Source of the DNA: Apophysomyces variabilis
Lineage: Eukaryota; Mucoromycota; Mucoromycetes; Mucorales; Mucoraceae
Direction: 5' to 3'
NCBI GenBank assembly: GCA_002749535.1
Contig: MZZL01000408.1
Location: 2,496,631-2,560,630 of the forward strand
Length of the DNA: 64,000 nt
The first letter of the stretch is position 1. Each line of letters begins with the position of its first letter. The translations under genes and the position numbers were made by a program. This document shows, in pieces, positions 10,253 to 21,490 of the stretch. The notes under the pieces were generated by a model. It was not told the origin of the DNA. It saw only the letters and a program-made list of their open reading frames with translations, and ran no database searches.

Positions 10253-10825
10253 TTAGGTGTGCTGCAACTTCTTTTGCCGTAATCGGTCCACTTTTGTTTC
10301 AATCTCTTCCAGAGTGAATTTTACTTTGTTGAACCTCCATTCGTACCACGTAGCGATCTCACCTGTTCGTCCATCGGACTTCCTGAGCATCGTTTTTTCC
10401 TCATCTCGTACAAAAGTGTTTATTTTACTTTCGTCCACCGGAAGACCTAATGCAAGACGGATCCATTCATGGGCAAGATATTTTTCCTTTAATCTGCGTG
10501 TTTGTATTTGTACTTTCACTTTGGCCAGTGCACGGGCAAAGGCTGTGTTCAAAGTGGATTCGTCGGGTTGTGAGTATTGGTTTTGAGCACGAGTTGCTCT
10601 AAGGGCAGCGGTGGCGGCCGGAATAAGGTCAGCAAGAGAAGTGGACACACAACGTGTGGTACGGGACTCCTTATTCATATTATCGATGAGTGCCGGTTGA
10701 ACGTTGTCGGGAGGAGGTGTTGGTGGGAGATGAGTATGGACAGTGGAGTTTTCCTTGTTGCCATCGTGATGGTGGTTAGCATCACGGGGGTATGGTTCGG
10801 TGTGGTGTAGAACGCATATATCCAT
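10253..10825 (-). CDS. Hypothetical protein, unrecognised
   Basis: A single-exon frame of 190 residues from the ATG at 10825 (MDICVLHHTEPYP...). A longer frame upstream adds a hydrophobic run from T-rich leader sequence, which I judge untranslated. The N-terminal third is low complexity with a His run and PPTPPP. The middle and C-terminal parts are well folded in appearance: an Ala-rich helix (DLIPAATAALRATRA), KEKYLAHEWIRLALGLPVDE, and a charged helix with coiled-coil character (FTLEEIETKVDRLRQKKLQ). It is convergent with DIM1 and sits just downstream of the Ras-like/RasGEF gene. I know no family for it. Confidence 0.6.
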   Translation of the reverse strand: MDICVLHHTEPYPRDANHHHDGNKENSTVHTHLPPTPPPDNVQPALIDNMNKESRTTRCVSTSLADLIPAATAALRATRAQNQYSQPDESTLNTAFARALAKVKVQIQTRRLKEKYLAHEWIRLALGLPVDESKINTFVRDEEKTMLRKSDGRTGEIATWYEWRFNKVKFTLEEIETKVDRLRQKKLQHT

Positions 10826-10981
10826 GGTGAGAAAGAAACAGAATGGAAAAAGAAGAAAAAAGGCGATATGCAACCTATACTTTACATTTTGTAGGCAGTT
10901 TTTTTTTCTCCTTCCGAAAAAAGTTCGTTTTGGGTCCTTTTTATTTTTTTTTTACAATTTTTTTTTGTCTTTTTTGACGTT

Positions 10982-13900
10982 TTAGGCTCGTATCAAAAGG
11001 TCTCGTAACCGACTGGTACTATTGGATGTCTTTATCCGAGGTTCAATAGCAACCGATCGTTGGTAACGTTCCTGGGTTGGTTATTGTTGTTAGCTTAAAT
11101 AAATATATCACTTGACGTTGACAACTACTCACTTCTTCCGTCAACACTTCACCCTCAGCAATTAAGCATAAGATCTTAGCATCGGGTTGGATGTCGTAAG
11201 TAGGATATTGAAATCGCATCATGCCCATGATACTTTGGCCCATTAATCTGAATTTTTCCCAATGGATTGTTCCATCCGCCTTAAAATCCTTGTTGGCTTC
11301 GGACATGGACACCAAATCTTGGCTGTGGATACCGCTGCAGATACCGTCTAAGCTCACGAAGGAAATGGGTGTAACCTTTTATTCACTTACAGATATGGAA
11401 TTCCGGGAGGCTCGGACTGCTTGAGTGCTAGGCGATATGAGCTAAAAGATCTAATGATCAAACCACTTGAGTGTGAGTGATTGGTTGTTATATGACTCCC
11501 CATATGATTCACCTGTCTGAACTCATCAGGCGTTCCAGACTTTGTAGCTGCTTGTAAATCTTCTTTTCAGACAACAGTTCATGTGTCTGTTTCAGACGAA
11601 GCACCGCGGCACTATTGATACCCGCCAGCACGGCCATCAGAGTATTATAGTTATTATGATTCCGGAGTTCCTAACATCTCGTTGAGCCCTTGGGTTACTT
11701 GTAATGTTCTCTCTTTTCTTTCTTTTTTTTTGTCTTTGCAAGGGCCTTACAACAGCTATGGACAAGTATTTTTCAAGCACAGCGGCCCGTTTACTTAGTT
11801 TAGGCTGTGTTACTATCATCGTAGCAACCCATCCGGAGATAAAGTTGAAATGAGAGATGGATGCTGCAACAACGCTCGTGGATGAAGTATGAGATGCTGA
11901 CGATTGGTTATCCGCCCAAGATTTGATCCCTCGCGTTGCTGAAGGAGAGGATGCCCAGATGCTGCGTACAAATTCTCGAGGCTACAAAGAAACAAAAACG
12001 AGTGGTCAATACTTCTTTTTCTCAGTTTTCATTTCGCTTCAGAAGGGAACGCAAACCTTGATTTTGCGAAATAGCTCGGCTTCAATCCAAGTGAGTTGAT
12101 CGGCTAATGCCTTATCTGGCGTTTCCATGAAAGTGATACATTTTTGAGTCATGGGGTCTTTTTCTCGTAAGGTGTTGATAAAATTGGCAGCGCCGCCCGG
12201 TGCTGAAATAGTACCAGTACCAAATGAAGTCCAACTTGCAGGAGGAGTAGAAGTTCCACAAAGCGGAGGGTCAATACTGATCAAGTTCCCTGCAAATTCA
12301 GGTCGGCAAATGGACGAGTCGCTAGATGGTTTCTTTTCGTCTGTCTTGTTGTTGGATGTCACGGAGGAAAGTAAATGATTGATAGACGAGGAGATGGATG
12401 ACTTTCTAGATCGACCAAAGACAGAACTGGTACTGGCCGTCCGTCTCAGGTGGACAAGCTTTCGATCATCCTCCCCAAACCAAGTGGTGATATCGAAAGA
12501 TTCTGAATAACCACTATCCTTTTTTGCACTGCGTCTTAAACAATTATCTTCCTGTATCAACGAATCCGCCAAACCCCACTGTGCATCGGGATCTTCCAAG
12601 GGTGGCTCACGGGTAGCAAGAGGAGAAAGCATATCGCGGATGGGTCTTAGTTCCTCCTTTTGTGATATCCTCTCCAGAAAAACTAGAAGAGTCTTGCGTG
12701 TATGTGCGTTATGAAAATCGTTCCAATACTGAGACATCCATAGACAAAATATAGATCGGATTCTTATGATAAAAACGTTGATGAGTCATGTGCAGTTTTG
12801 CATGGTTCACATTTACCTTTCCTGTTGCCGTGTCGGTTGCGGTTCCGTTGTGTCATTATCAAACCTGTTTTGTTTACGTTCAGCATGAATAGAGTAAAAC
12901 GCAAAGTTTAAACATTTACCTTTCAATCAAGATGTTGACTAGCTCGTTGGGTTTCATGAATTTTCGGAAGAAGGTAATGAAGATAGGAATGATATTTTCG
13001 TCTTTTACAAGACTTACGTTTAGTGCACAGGATAAAGGCGATATGCTAACATAACCTACCGCTTCCAAACGTATCCGCTGCTAACAGTCTATCTATGATA
13101 TCGTCTACGGATAAACCGCTTCCAAATGAGTCGCTGTGTCCAATTATCAGTCAAAGTTTGTCTTTACCCAATAGCATGTCTCTTACTTGCTATCTTTTGA
13201 TCCACGACGCCGATTAGCTAAAAACGAACTAGGATAGATGCTATGGTCCGGTAATTCCGACGTAAAATCATCAGCTTCGTCGTGCTCATCGTCTGACTGA
13301 GGCGTAGACGTTATTTCGGTTGCGGAACGTGTCTGCGGTAATGATCCGATGGCGTCGTTTGCGTGATTTGGACCGTTCTGGATTCGTGTGGGAGCGTAGA
13401 CGAAACCTGCAGATGTAGGTGATTGAGGAGGGGAACGTGCTGGGAAATGATAATCATTCTCTGGAGAAACTCTAGATTTGGTATTCTGTTTTTTATCTGA
13501 CATCGCATCAATCCATAGCAAATTTGAGTCGTTGGCACGTATTTCGGATGTTGATCTATCAGATGATTTGGATAGGCTGACGTTTCGGATAAGGTTCGTG
13601 TAAATGGTCTTTATCGTTTCCATGCCAGTCTCCGTGAATGCGCCGACTTCGAACAGTTCGACGCCAAACAAGCTACCAAGCTTTTCACCGAGATGTTGAT
13701 CGACTTGTCGTAGAGTTGTCAAGTCCGACTTTAATCCAACTAGAATGACGGGTATATGGCGAGAAACAAAGGCGTCTTTTTTTTTCAAAGAAAGGTCAGG
13801 AAAGGGAATGCAAAACGCCGGGACTTACTAAGCAAGTCAGGCAAGCAATCTAATGAATCTCGGTTTGTTGTATCATAACATATGAGACTACCATCAATGG

Positions 13901-14531
13901 ATAAACCCTGAGAAATAAGGGCCAACAACAAGAAAAATGGGAAAGGAAAGGAGCAAAGGAAAAAAAGTCAGATATGTGAGCAGGAGATGGTTTTCCCATT
14001 TTTATCATTACTTTTTTGAATTCAGGAGGATCTTGGCTTGCATCCAGTATAGAATCATTGGTTTCGATTATTTCCAGTGAGTGTGCCACATTATCCACGG
14101 TGATTGTAGCGTCGTAGTGTTCTTGATCTATGCATGAGTCGAATTGTTTGAGAATGTGAGAACCAAGGCTGAAATCGTGTTTCGTTATTTGTCCTACTTG
14201 AAACCTGCTTTGGCTTCAAATCCTGCAATCCAAGACGTATCAGGGTTGATTTTCCGACATTCGATGTGCCAACAACAACAATGACAAAAGAGGACGTCTT
14301 TTCATCCTTAGATTGGGTGCTTAAGATGGCGCTCTTATCCGCTATTTGTGTTGATGGTATATCATCGGTTGGTGGTGGCGGGGTTACATTGCTTGATACG
14401 TCATGCTCTTCTGCTGTAGGTGATAATGGACGTGTTGAACATGCATTCTCGATTATTGCGGACGACCTTTTTCCGTCTCGTTTCCGACGTTCTGAGTGAG
14501 TCAATGCAGCAAATTTACGAGTGAACCACAT
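10982..14531 (-). CDS. Ras-like GTPase domain fused to RasGEF
   Basis: Large spliced gene for a signalling protein. From the start at 14531 (MWFTRKFAAL), a disordered N-terminus precedes a P-loop, VVGTSNVGKST (about residues 87-97). A switch I-like segment follows across an intron (QEHYDATITVDN, near 14130-14095). The switch II position reads LDASQDPPEF in place of DTAGQEEY, and the base-recognition motif is VGLKSD (near 13735) rather than NKxD. After a Ser-rich linker comes a RasGEF N-terminal domain (DDIIDRLLAAD; NIIPIFITFFRKFMKPNEL; near 13120-12920), a second linker and the Cdc25-type catalytic domain (ADQLTWIEAELFRKIKPREF; HFNFISGWVATMI; LMAVLAGINSAAVLRLKQTH; QSEPPGIPYLGI). It ends at 10982. 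A later Met, or one at 14570, are alternative starts. The exchange domain looks active; the GTPase part may not hydrolyse or even bind GTP. The Ras target is unknown. Confidence 0.85.
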
Positions 14532-17500
14532 ATGAAGAAACGATAAGGAAAGGAAAAAGACAAAACACAAAAAAGAAGAGAAGAGAAAGAAGAAGCAAAC
14601 GAGGGGGTGGAAGGAGCAAAGTGAACATCAGCAGTAAATATTACTTTCGGGAGAATGTTGACAACTACAAAGTGATTGCTGTGTGCGTGGTTGGTAACAT
14701 TTTTTGTGTGTGAGTGAGTGAGTGAGTGGATGCGTGTGTGTATGGATGTGATCTCCCTTTCTTTTTCCTCTTCCTTCCCCCTTTTTTTCCCTTAGGCTAT
14801 CAGCAACTGTCCCGTCACCTCCATCTCATATATAATTTACTGATGAAATAGATCATTATATTGCCCTTTGTATATCATGCAGATTTAGAAACAGTTGTCA
14901 CCCATGATTATCGCATTGCACAAATACGAACTAAATTCATCTATATCACTCTTTCTTTCAACAAGCCAGATTAACTCTAATGGTATAGGTGCATGAAAAA
15001 AGTCTAATCCTCCCACACAATTCAGAATATTTAGGATTTGCCTCTCTTTCTATTTACATAACTTATCTCAAATGGGGTCAATATGAGCTGCACCAAAATG
15101 CTTGCTTAGTTGTCATGGTATGTACTATAATCGACTATTTAAATTAAAATAAGAAATATTGCATCATAAAATATCACGGAAAGCACCATCTATATGCTGT
15201 ATGTGACAACATATGCTTCAAAGGCGCAAGTCTCACAGCGTTTCCCCCTTCTTTTCTAGGGACACACATTCTTGTTCGGTCTTTGAATAACAAAACATGC
15301 TGTAAAGGTCATTTTCTTCAAAACATCTTTAGCCTATTGCCAAGAAATGATTTATTTTGACAAATTCCATGTACTAGTAAACAGGGACATGATATTGAAA
15401 GATTAAACGTCTTCAACTATTTGAAATAAGCGTAGGTACAATAGCTCTAGTAGCATTAACAGCATCCAGGAATCATTATGTTGACACTGCAAACGCACTC
15501 TCCGAAATGCAATCCGATATCGACCGCAATAAAATAATGCATACAATAACATAAATTAGAAAAGAATGTCCTCCATTACGGAAAACCAAGTTGTGCTTAC
15601 TAAGGCGTCTCCTATAAAAAAATGAAATGCATGCTACCCACATGGTGTGCAACCATCTTTCACTGATAAATTTTCGGCAGTCTTCTATAACTAACGAGAT
15701 AGAGCTTGTCGATATCACAAGTAGACCTATTTGTTACTTTGATTGTATAGACTTATGACAATTAAGACCTAAGGACGTGGTTTTATATGCTACACCATAC
15801 TGTCAGAATGAGAATGCAAAAAGAGAAAGTTTGGCTAAAGCACACGGCTTGTTTCCGATATTTAGTACCATGTTAAGTATACCGTAATTCATACAAGATT
15901 ACAGTAATCTAGCCTAGCTCCGGATTGACGAATCAATTGCACACCAATAAAGTGCTTGTTCTACTGGTTCATAACCTTTCATACTGTTTTACCCAATCAA
16001 TCCATATTACTGGTGGTAACATTCAATGTTATAATTCGTAACTTGTGCAACGAATATAATCATGGGGGCCTGTAGGTAAAACTTACCTATTATAGATATA
16101 TACCTCAGATTTTTTCTGGATGAAAGCAATAAGTACAGCACCTTTACTCGTTTAAACATATCCATTTTTGACCATGGCAGAAATTGCCATCTGATTTTGG
16201 TCTTCATGTTTACCTTTTCTATTGCAGACTTTTAGAAAGCATCATGACGAATTATCGCTACATCACATCGTTTGCGATCCGGAATCCAGGATCGGGTACT
16301 GGAGGCGTAGAGAATTCTAGACAACCGTGATGTAGAATTTTTCTTTTCATGATTATAAGCTCTGTTGAAAGAAAACAACGAAAAGAGTCAGGACAACTTT
16401 AACATAAGCAAGTCATGCCCGCTTTTTTAACAGGCTTTAACTGGCTGCTCTTTACTTGGATCTCACCTGCATCTTTCAGTGTATGAATAGGATTTATACA
16501 TTGCTATACCGGATCTTTAAGTGAGATTATCGGCCTGAACCAGAAAGTTTGTGGCATGACTCCTTACCCGCCCGTTTTGTTGTTGTCCTTCCCACAAGCA
16601 GATCGTACGAGAAGGCTCAAAGAAATAGGGCTGGATCTTTCTTGCTCTCTTACGACTTGAGTAAAACCAATATTGTGAACAAATGTTACAAAGTTTCCAA
16701 AAATTTGGACGTCTGATGATTGTCGCCATTAATGGAGATATCTTCTTCACGTTTTGATTATCAGTATCTGAGCATTTATTAATCCGATCAAATCTTGTTA
16801 TGAAGGCAAAGCTGGGTGGGGGCTTGCACGGCATAGAAGGGCAATTACTATGGTTAAGTTTCGGCAGATCTTGTTAGATCATTGGATATCTCGAGCATTC
16901 ATTGGAGAGACAAGTATAATACTACCATGAAAGTTTAAGCTGCGGACAAGCAACAGCGAAATAAGCCCGATCGATTAGCAAGGTCTTCCATCCTTAACCC
17001 TTGCTGTTATTTGCTCTTTTTCGTCACTATTATACTAAAACGTGATCGAGCATGAAAATTAGCAAAATGCTTCTTATGCAAAGAGGGTACTTTACTGTTT
17101 GTTGAGGAAAAGAAAAACAGGCAACTGCATCGATATGTATGCTAGCGCGTTTCAGTCAGTCTGAATCAACATAATGCATGGCAAAGTCTGTTGATATACA
17201 CAGTAAAAGCATAGGTATATTCCTGTGGCTATACAGATAGCAGTTGAGATGAATGTCCATTGCAAGGAGGGGTTACAAGTGATGGCTCGTTGATACAGAA
17301 GTACTGTACTCTGGACCATTCAGTAATTGTGAAGTAACGTTATGTCTTATAAGTTTGGTTGGAGATCAAAGCTCTTGTAGAAGAAAACACAAAACTACGT
17401 ACAGAAAAGATAATCCTCCCCCTTTGGAAAATATCAACAAAGTCCTTAATCAAATGTGCCCAAGTTTTCCGCCAACAAAGATAACATACCTTATTCTTCT

Positions 17501-18905
17501 CTGTTACATAGCATTGATTGACATGTACAAATATGCGCTTGGCTTTAGTGCAGTCAACTTTTTATTAATATTGCAAGTTCCAAATCTGAGTCTGCCAGCA
17601 AAAGCGCGAGTGCAAAAGTTCCAATTTGTACCATTCTTCTGAGATACCGCGCAATGGCATCGTTATATGGACAGCGATCTCGGCCAGAGTCAGGCGTTGA
17701 AAGCAGAAGCTTTCTTATAATATTTTCTCAAAGAAAAGTAAGAATTCATGGCCTTGCCGTTGGTGTCACAAATAATGCCCGTGAGTTGCCATGGTTGATG
17801 AATTCTCTGGCGGAAAGTAACTGATTACCTGAAATCGGGTTTACAACTATCATGTTTGATTATGTCCGTTTGTGAAAGCAAACAATGCCGCTGTAAATAT
17901 GGAGAGATACACAGGGTAGTTGATGTTCGGTGCGTCATGTCAGCACTTACACGTTGGCAAGTTGTATGCAATATGGCTATAAAAAGTGTATCAATGTTTA
18001 TTTGTGGTTTACGAAGCATGCCTTTTAAATTGCACTAATAATCAGAGAATAAATATTGGTGCAGCGCTTACCCACTCCTGTTATCAGGCAAAAGTAGCTC
18101 AGGATGTAAATCAGAAATTCGAACAGAAGCAAATGTATCTGAGGTAGGATGAGAAATATCCTTGTCATGAATGTCCACACAACTCCAAAAGCAATCTTAT
18201 GAATACAGGTAGATAAGCGTAGTAACTTAATTAATGGGACACGAAAAACAGTGCATACGATCTTTGCACGCCCGGTTTTTGAAATAATAAACATAGCTCT
18301 TTATGCAACAACACGTTATTTTTACAGATGCGAACATGCAAAGATCATTGTCGCATAGCCTCAGAACAAGCTATATTACAAGCTAAAAAGGAGCCAACGG
18401 AAATTAACTGTACATCCGAGAGCCCGTTATTGCGAGGGCAAGAAAAGAACAACCTACCCTGCTGAATTGTGGAGCGATGAATAAGGCGGAAATATTAAGG
18501 CTCAGCTCATGGTGCGCAACAGAGAATGAAAGATGCGACCACTCATGGTTACATCCATAAGAACTATAAGATAGAGGAATCACCCCAGAGTTTTACGCCG
18601 ATCAGCGTATCTTACATTGGGCGCTTTAGAAAAGATCTTCATTGGAAACAACGCTGCAAGATATTTCATAAATTTATATGCCAAAGTCTTTAATCGGATA
18701 TAGACAGAATGCTGCTATTACTTATCAGCCTGAAACAGCCTTTGCAAGAGTCTGCTTGTTAATGTCTGAAATTTTGTACAAGAATAAATCCGTTATATTC
18801 AATATCATCCAAGCATTATGAATTCCGCTTGTTGACTGCTACACCGTTGCAGGTTGATTCTATTGCGCTTTCCCATCCTCGATTCACACATTGCCATCGT
18901 ACGCC
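14532..18905. other. Gene-poor region, 4.4 kb
   Basis: AT-rich sequence with only short open frames that lack recognised domains or coherent splicing. The part next to 14531 is purine-rich and holds a GTGA tetranucleotide run (about 14710-14727), probably promoter and leader of the Ras-like/RasGEF gene. I see no transposon ends, tRNA or conserved exon in the rest. Confidence 0.4.
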
Positions 18906-20051
18906 ATGAGCGAAACCGATGCATCAAAACGTCCGAATCCCTACATTGCAACTGATGAACCTCTAGCGAAACGGCACACAGTACGGCGATCGGGCAATGC
19001 TGTAGTCCATAAATCGGGCCTACAAGGAAAAAGTGCTGATAACCAAGACAAAAAAGGGAAAGGAAAAGCTGAAAAGGAAACGTTTCCATACGGGAATTAT
19101 AGAAACTATTATGAGTAATTAAGCCTGGCAATGACAAAGTATTGTACTGACTGATGCGTTAGGGATCGAAGAAACAAAGGCAGGGATCACGATTCCCGAC
19201 TTGATCTTCTGGACCCGTCCCTTTTCGAGAATAAGCAAGTTCTCGATATTGGATGCAACAGCGGAAACATTTCAATCATCATTGGTATATCAGCTTTTGA
19301 CATCGTGCATCGCTGACTATTTTATAGCTCAACGATATAAACCTGCCTTCCTCAAAGGCGTAGACATTGACCAATATTTAATTAACAAGGCTCAGTCTGT
19401 CCTGCGTGTTGCCTATTCTTTGCAAAATCCCAACAAGGATGCAGATAAAGCACTGCCGATTGACTTGAGCATGCGATTTCATCATTTTCCCAGGTCTATG
19501 ACAAACTTGTTTGGTTTTATACCAATGGCAACGCCGCCATCATACACTAGCACAGAGTTTCCACATAACGTACAGTTTCAGGAAGGTGACTGGGTGGAAA
19601 TGGAAGATGAGAAGAAATACGACACAATTCTCGCGTAAGTTGACCTGGTTCCGAAGCGACGCCTTACTGATTCCGCGTTTATAGGCTAAGTGTAACCAAG
19701 TGGATCCAGCTACATCGCGGTGATGATGGAATTAAATTATTCTTTAAAAAGATATTTGAAGCACTTAATCCAGGAGGAACATTAGTGCTTGAGCCACAAA
19801 GCTATGATACATACCATCGAAGGGCAAAAATGAACGAAGTAAGACAGTTGAAGAGATGGGGAAAAAATCACTGACCCGTTTTGCTTCGTACGTAGAAAAT
19901 GCAATCAATATACGATAGCATCAAATTGCTACCAGAGAACTATAAAGATTATCTCATGAACGAAGTTGGCTTTTCCAAAGTAAAGGAGTTAGGTGTATCT
20001 GATCATGATAACAAGGGGTTCAAACGTCCGCTTTTTCTTTACATCAAATAA
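18906..20051 (+). CDS. Bin3/MEPCE-type RNA 5'-gamma-phosphate methyltransferase
   Basis: Five exons (18906-19114, 19163-19284, 19328-19634, 19685-19838, 19896-20051) join in phase into 315 residues. A basic N-terminus leads to the family signature YGNYRNYY, then the SAM-binding motif QVLDIGCNSGNISI, the acidic motif GVDIDQYLI, and the Bin3-specific block SVTKWIQLHRGDDGIKLFFK with ALNPGGTLVLEPQSYDTY. The end is GFKRPLFLYIK. Relatives methylate the 5' triphosphate end of small RNAs: 7SK in animals (MEPCE); the fission yeast homologue Bmc1 acts with telomerase and U6 RNA. Which RNA is the target here cannot be seen. The gene is convergent with LAMTOR4, with stops 137 bases apart. Confidence 0.9.
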
Positions 20052-20187
20052 ACAGAGCAAACTAAGGTATATCATTTACATGTTTCATCTTTATCAGGAC
20101 TTTGTCTCCTGGTCCAGTTTTGGTTTTGTTCTCCACGCAAAAATTTCTATCCATACTTTTAATGTCTCATTTCCAAATCCTGGAAAG

Positions 20188-20602
20188 CTATTGCTCAATG
20201 TGGCGTTCGATACCATAAATCGTATCATTGGCTACTGTGTATGTATGATAGTGTGTCGGGAAGGTCACTATGATTTAGAGTAAGCTGCGTGTCGCTGAGT
20301 ATATAGTCGGACAATACCCGTGATCTTGGTTAGTTTCTCTTGTCCTGGCAACAGCTTTCCTAATGCTGTTGCGTCTGTCAGCATCTGATATGCTGCTCTG
20401 GCTTCTCTTGACATATCTTCCGATTTTTTCGTCGACTGCAACAATACGCTTATAAGCACAAAGCTGTCTTTTCGTCGCTGGGACATGGGCAAAGAGTTGT
20501 TCTATACATTACTTGAATTACTTGTCCATCTTCGATTGACGCCGAAAACGAGGCGATGTGGTTAGGTGCGTTCGCCAAAGCATCTAGCGTGCTATCGCCC
20601 AT
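20188..20602 (-). CDS. LAMTOR4: Ragulator complex subunit, LAMTOR4-like
   Basis: Three exons (20522-20602, 20318-20477, 20188-20267) give 106 residues starting MGDSTLDALANAPNHIASFS. The middle exon carries a helix AYQMLTDATALGKLLP. After EKLTKIT the third exon supplies VTFPTHYHTYTVANDTIYGI, the beta-strand pair that is diagnostic of LAMTOR4 roadblock-fold proteins. Without the last intron the frame stops early, so simple ORF prediction truncates it. LAMTOR4 belongs to the lysosomal or vacuolar Ragulator that anchors Rag GTPases and activates TORC1 on amino acid supply. The junction between exons 1 and 2 is the least certain part, since the segment RRKDSFVLISVLLQS deviates from animal relatives. 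Confidence 0.75.
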
Positions 20603-21490
20603 TCCTCAAGTGGTCTAATAGATTGGATGGAGCTTGCCGAAAATGTTCTATTGGGACGGCTTTATGGTTGTACTATTTTTCCGGCTCGAACTTGTCATTG
20701 GATGCTCGTTCTCGTAACTGTTGTCATTCAAGGACCAAAAGAGAAAACGTGCACAAACTAGCAAACAACAACAATTCAGATTGAACTGGATAAACAACCC
20801 TGTTAAGACACGTTGTACATCATCTAAGGAGACAAGAGGAGATAAAATCGAGGAGGGTTGTTTTTAGACGATCATCTTTTTTCTACACCTTTGCTCGTTA
20901 GTCCATTTATCAGCTAAGTTGTAAACGATGATGCTTTCCTTAACTGGAGTAACGTTTCCCAAAACGCTCATAACAAAATTCACCGGATTAATCCATTATT
21001 TCTCATGTGTTGCTTACATCAGTATGCCGTATTTGGCCTTATGTTATATCGTAATGGCACAATTGCATCAATAAAACAGCTGTATAATAAGGATTTGAAG
21101 TTTTGTTGCTTGTTAGCACATCAGGTAATGACAAAAAGAAAAGTCTAGCAAAGAGTACCTAGATCATATCAGCTTGCAAACCAAATATTATGGAATAGGG
21201 TATCAGCTGCGATAATGAAGGACAATGGAAAACTTCCATTAATCAAACCTTTAATGTTCTGGTATAAATTGATAAATTAACATAAAGCTTCTTCATTGCC
21301 TTAATTGCTCCTACATTTCTTTCTCGCATCACGTCATATGGATAGCTCAATGCGAAACTCACCAATGTATTGGCTCAAAGATTTACCTACATAAGATTTA
21401 AAGAGCGCTGTTGCACCGCGTGGTTTGTGTCCCTGTTGCATTTGCGTAGACTACAGTCCTCGAGTTCTCGTTTCTTCGTTCTCGTTCGGC
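20603..21490. promoter_or_regulatory. Divergent intergenic region of LAMTOR4 and HIR3
   Basis: About 0.9 kb between two genes transcribed away from each other. No exon is evident. It should contain both promoters; no clear TATA element or known operator was identified. Confidence 0.4.

Noticed and set aside
16517..16834. Minus-strand frame of 105 codons
   Set aside because: No domain, no splice partners and a composition like non-coding DNA.
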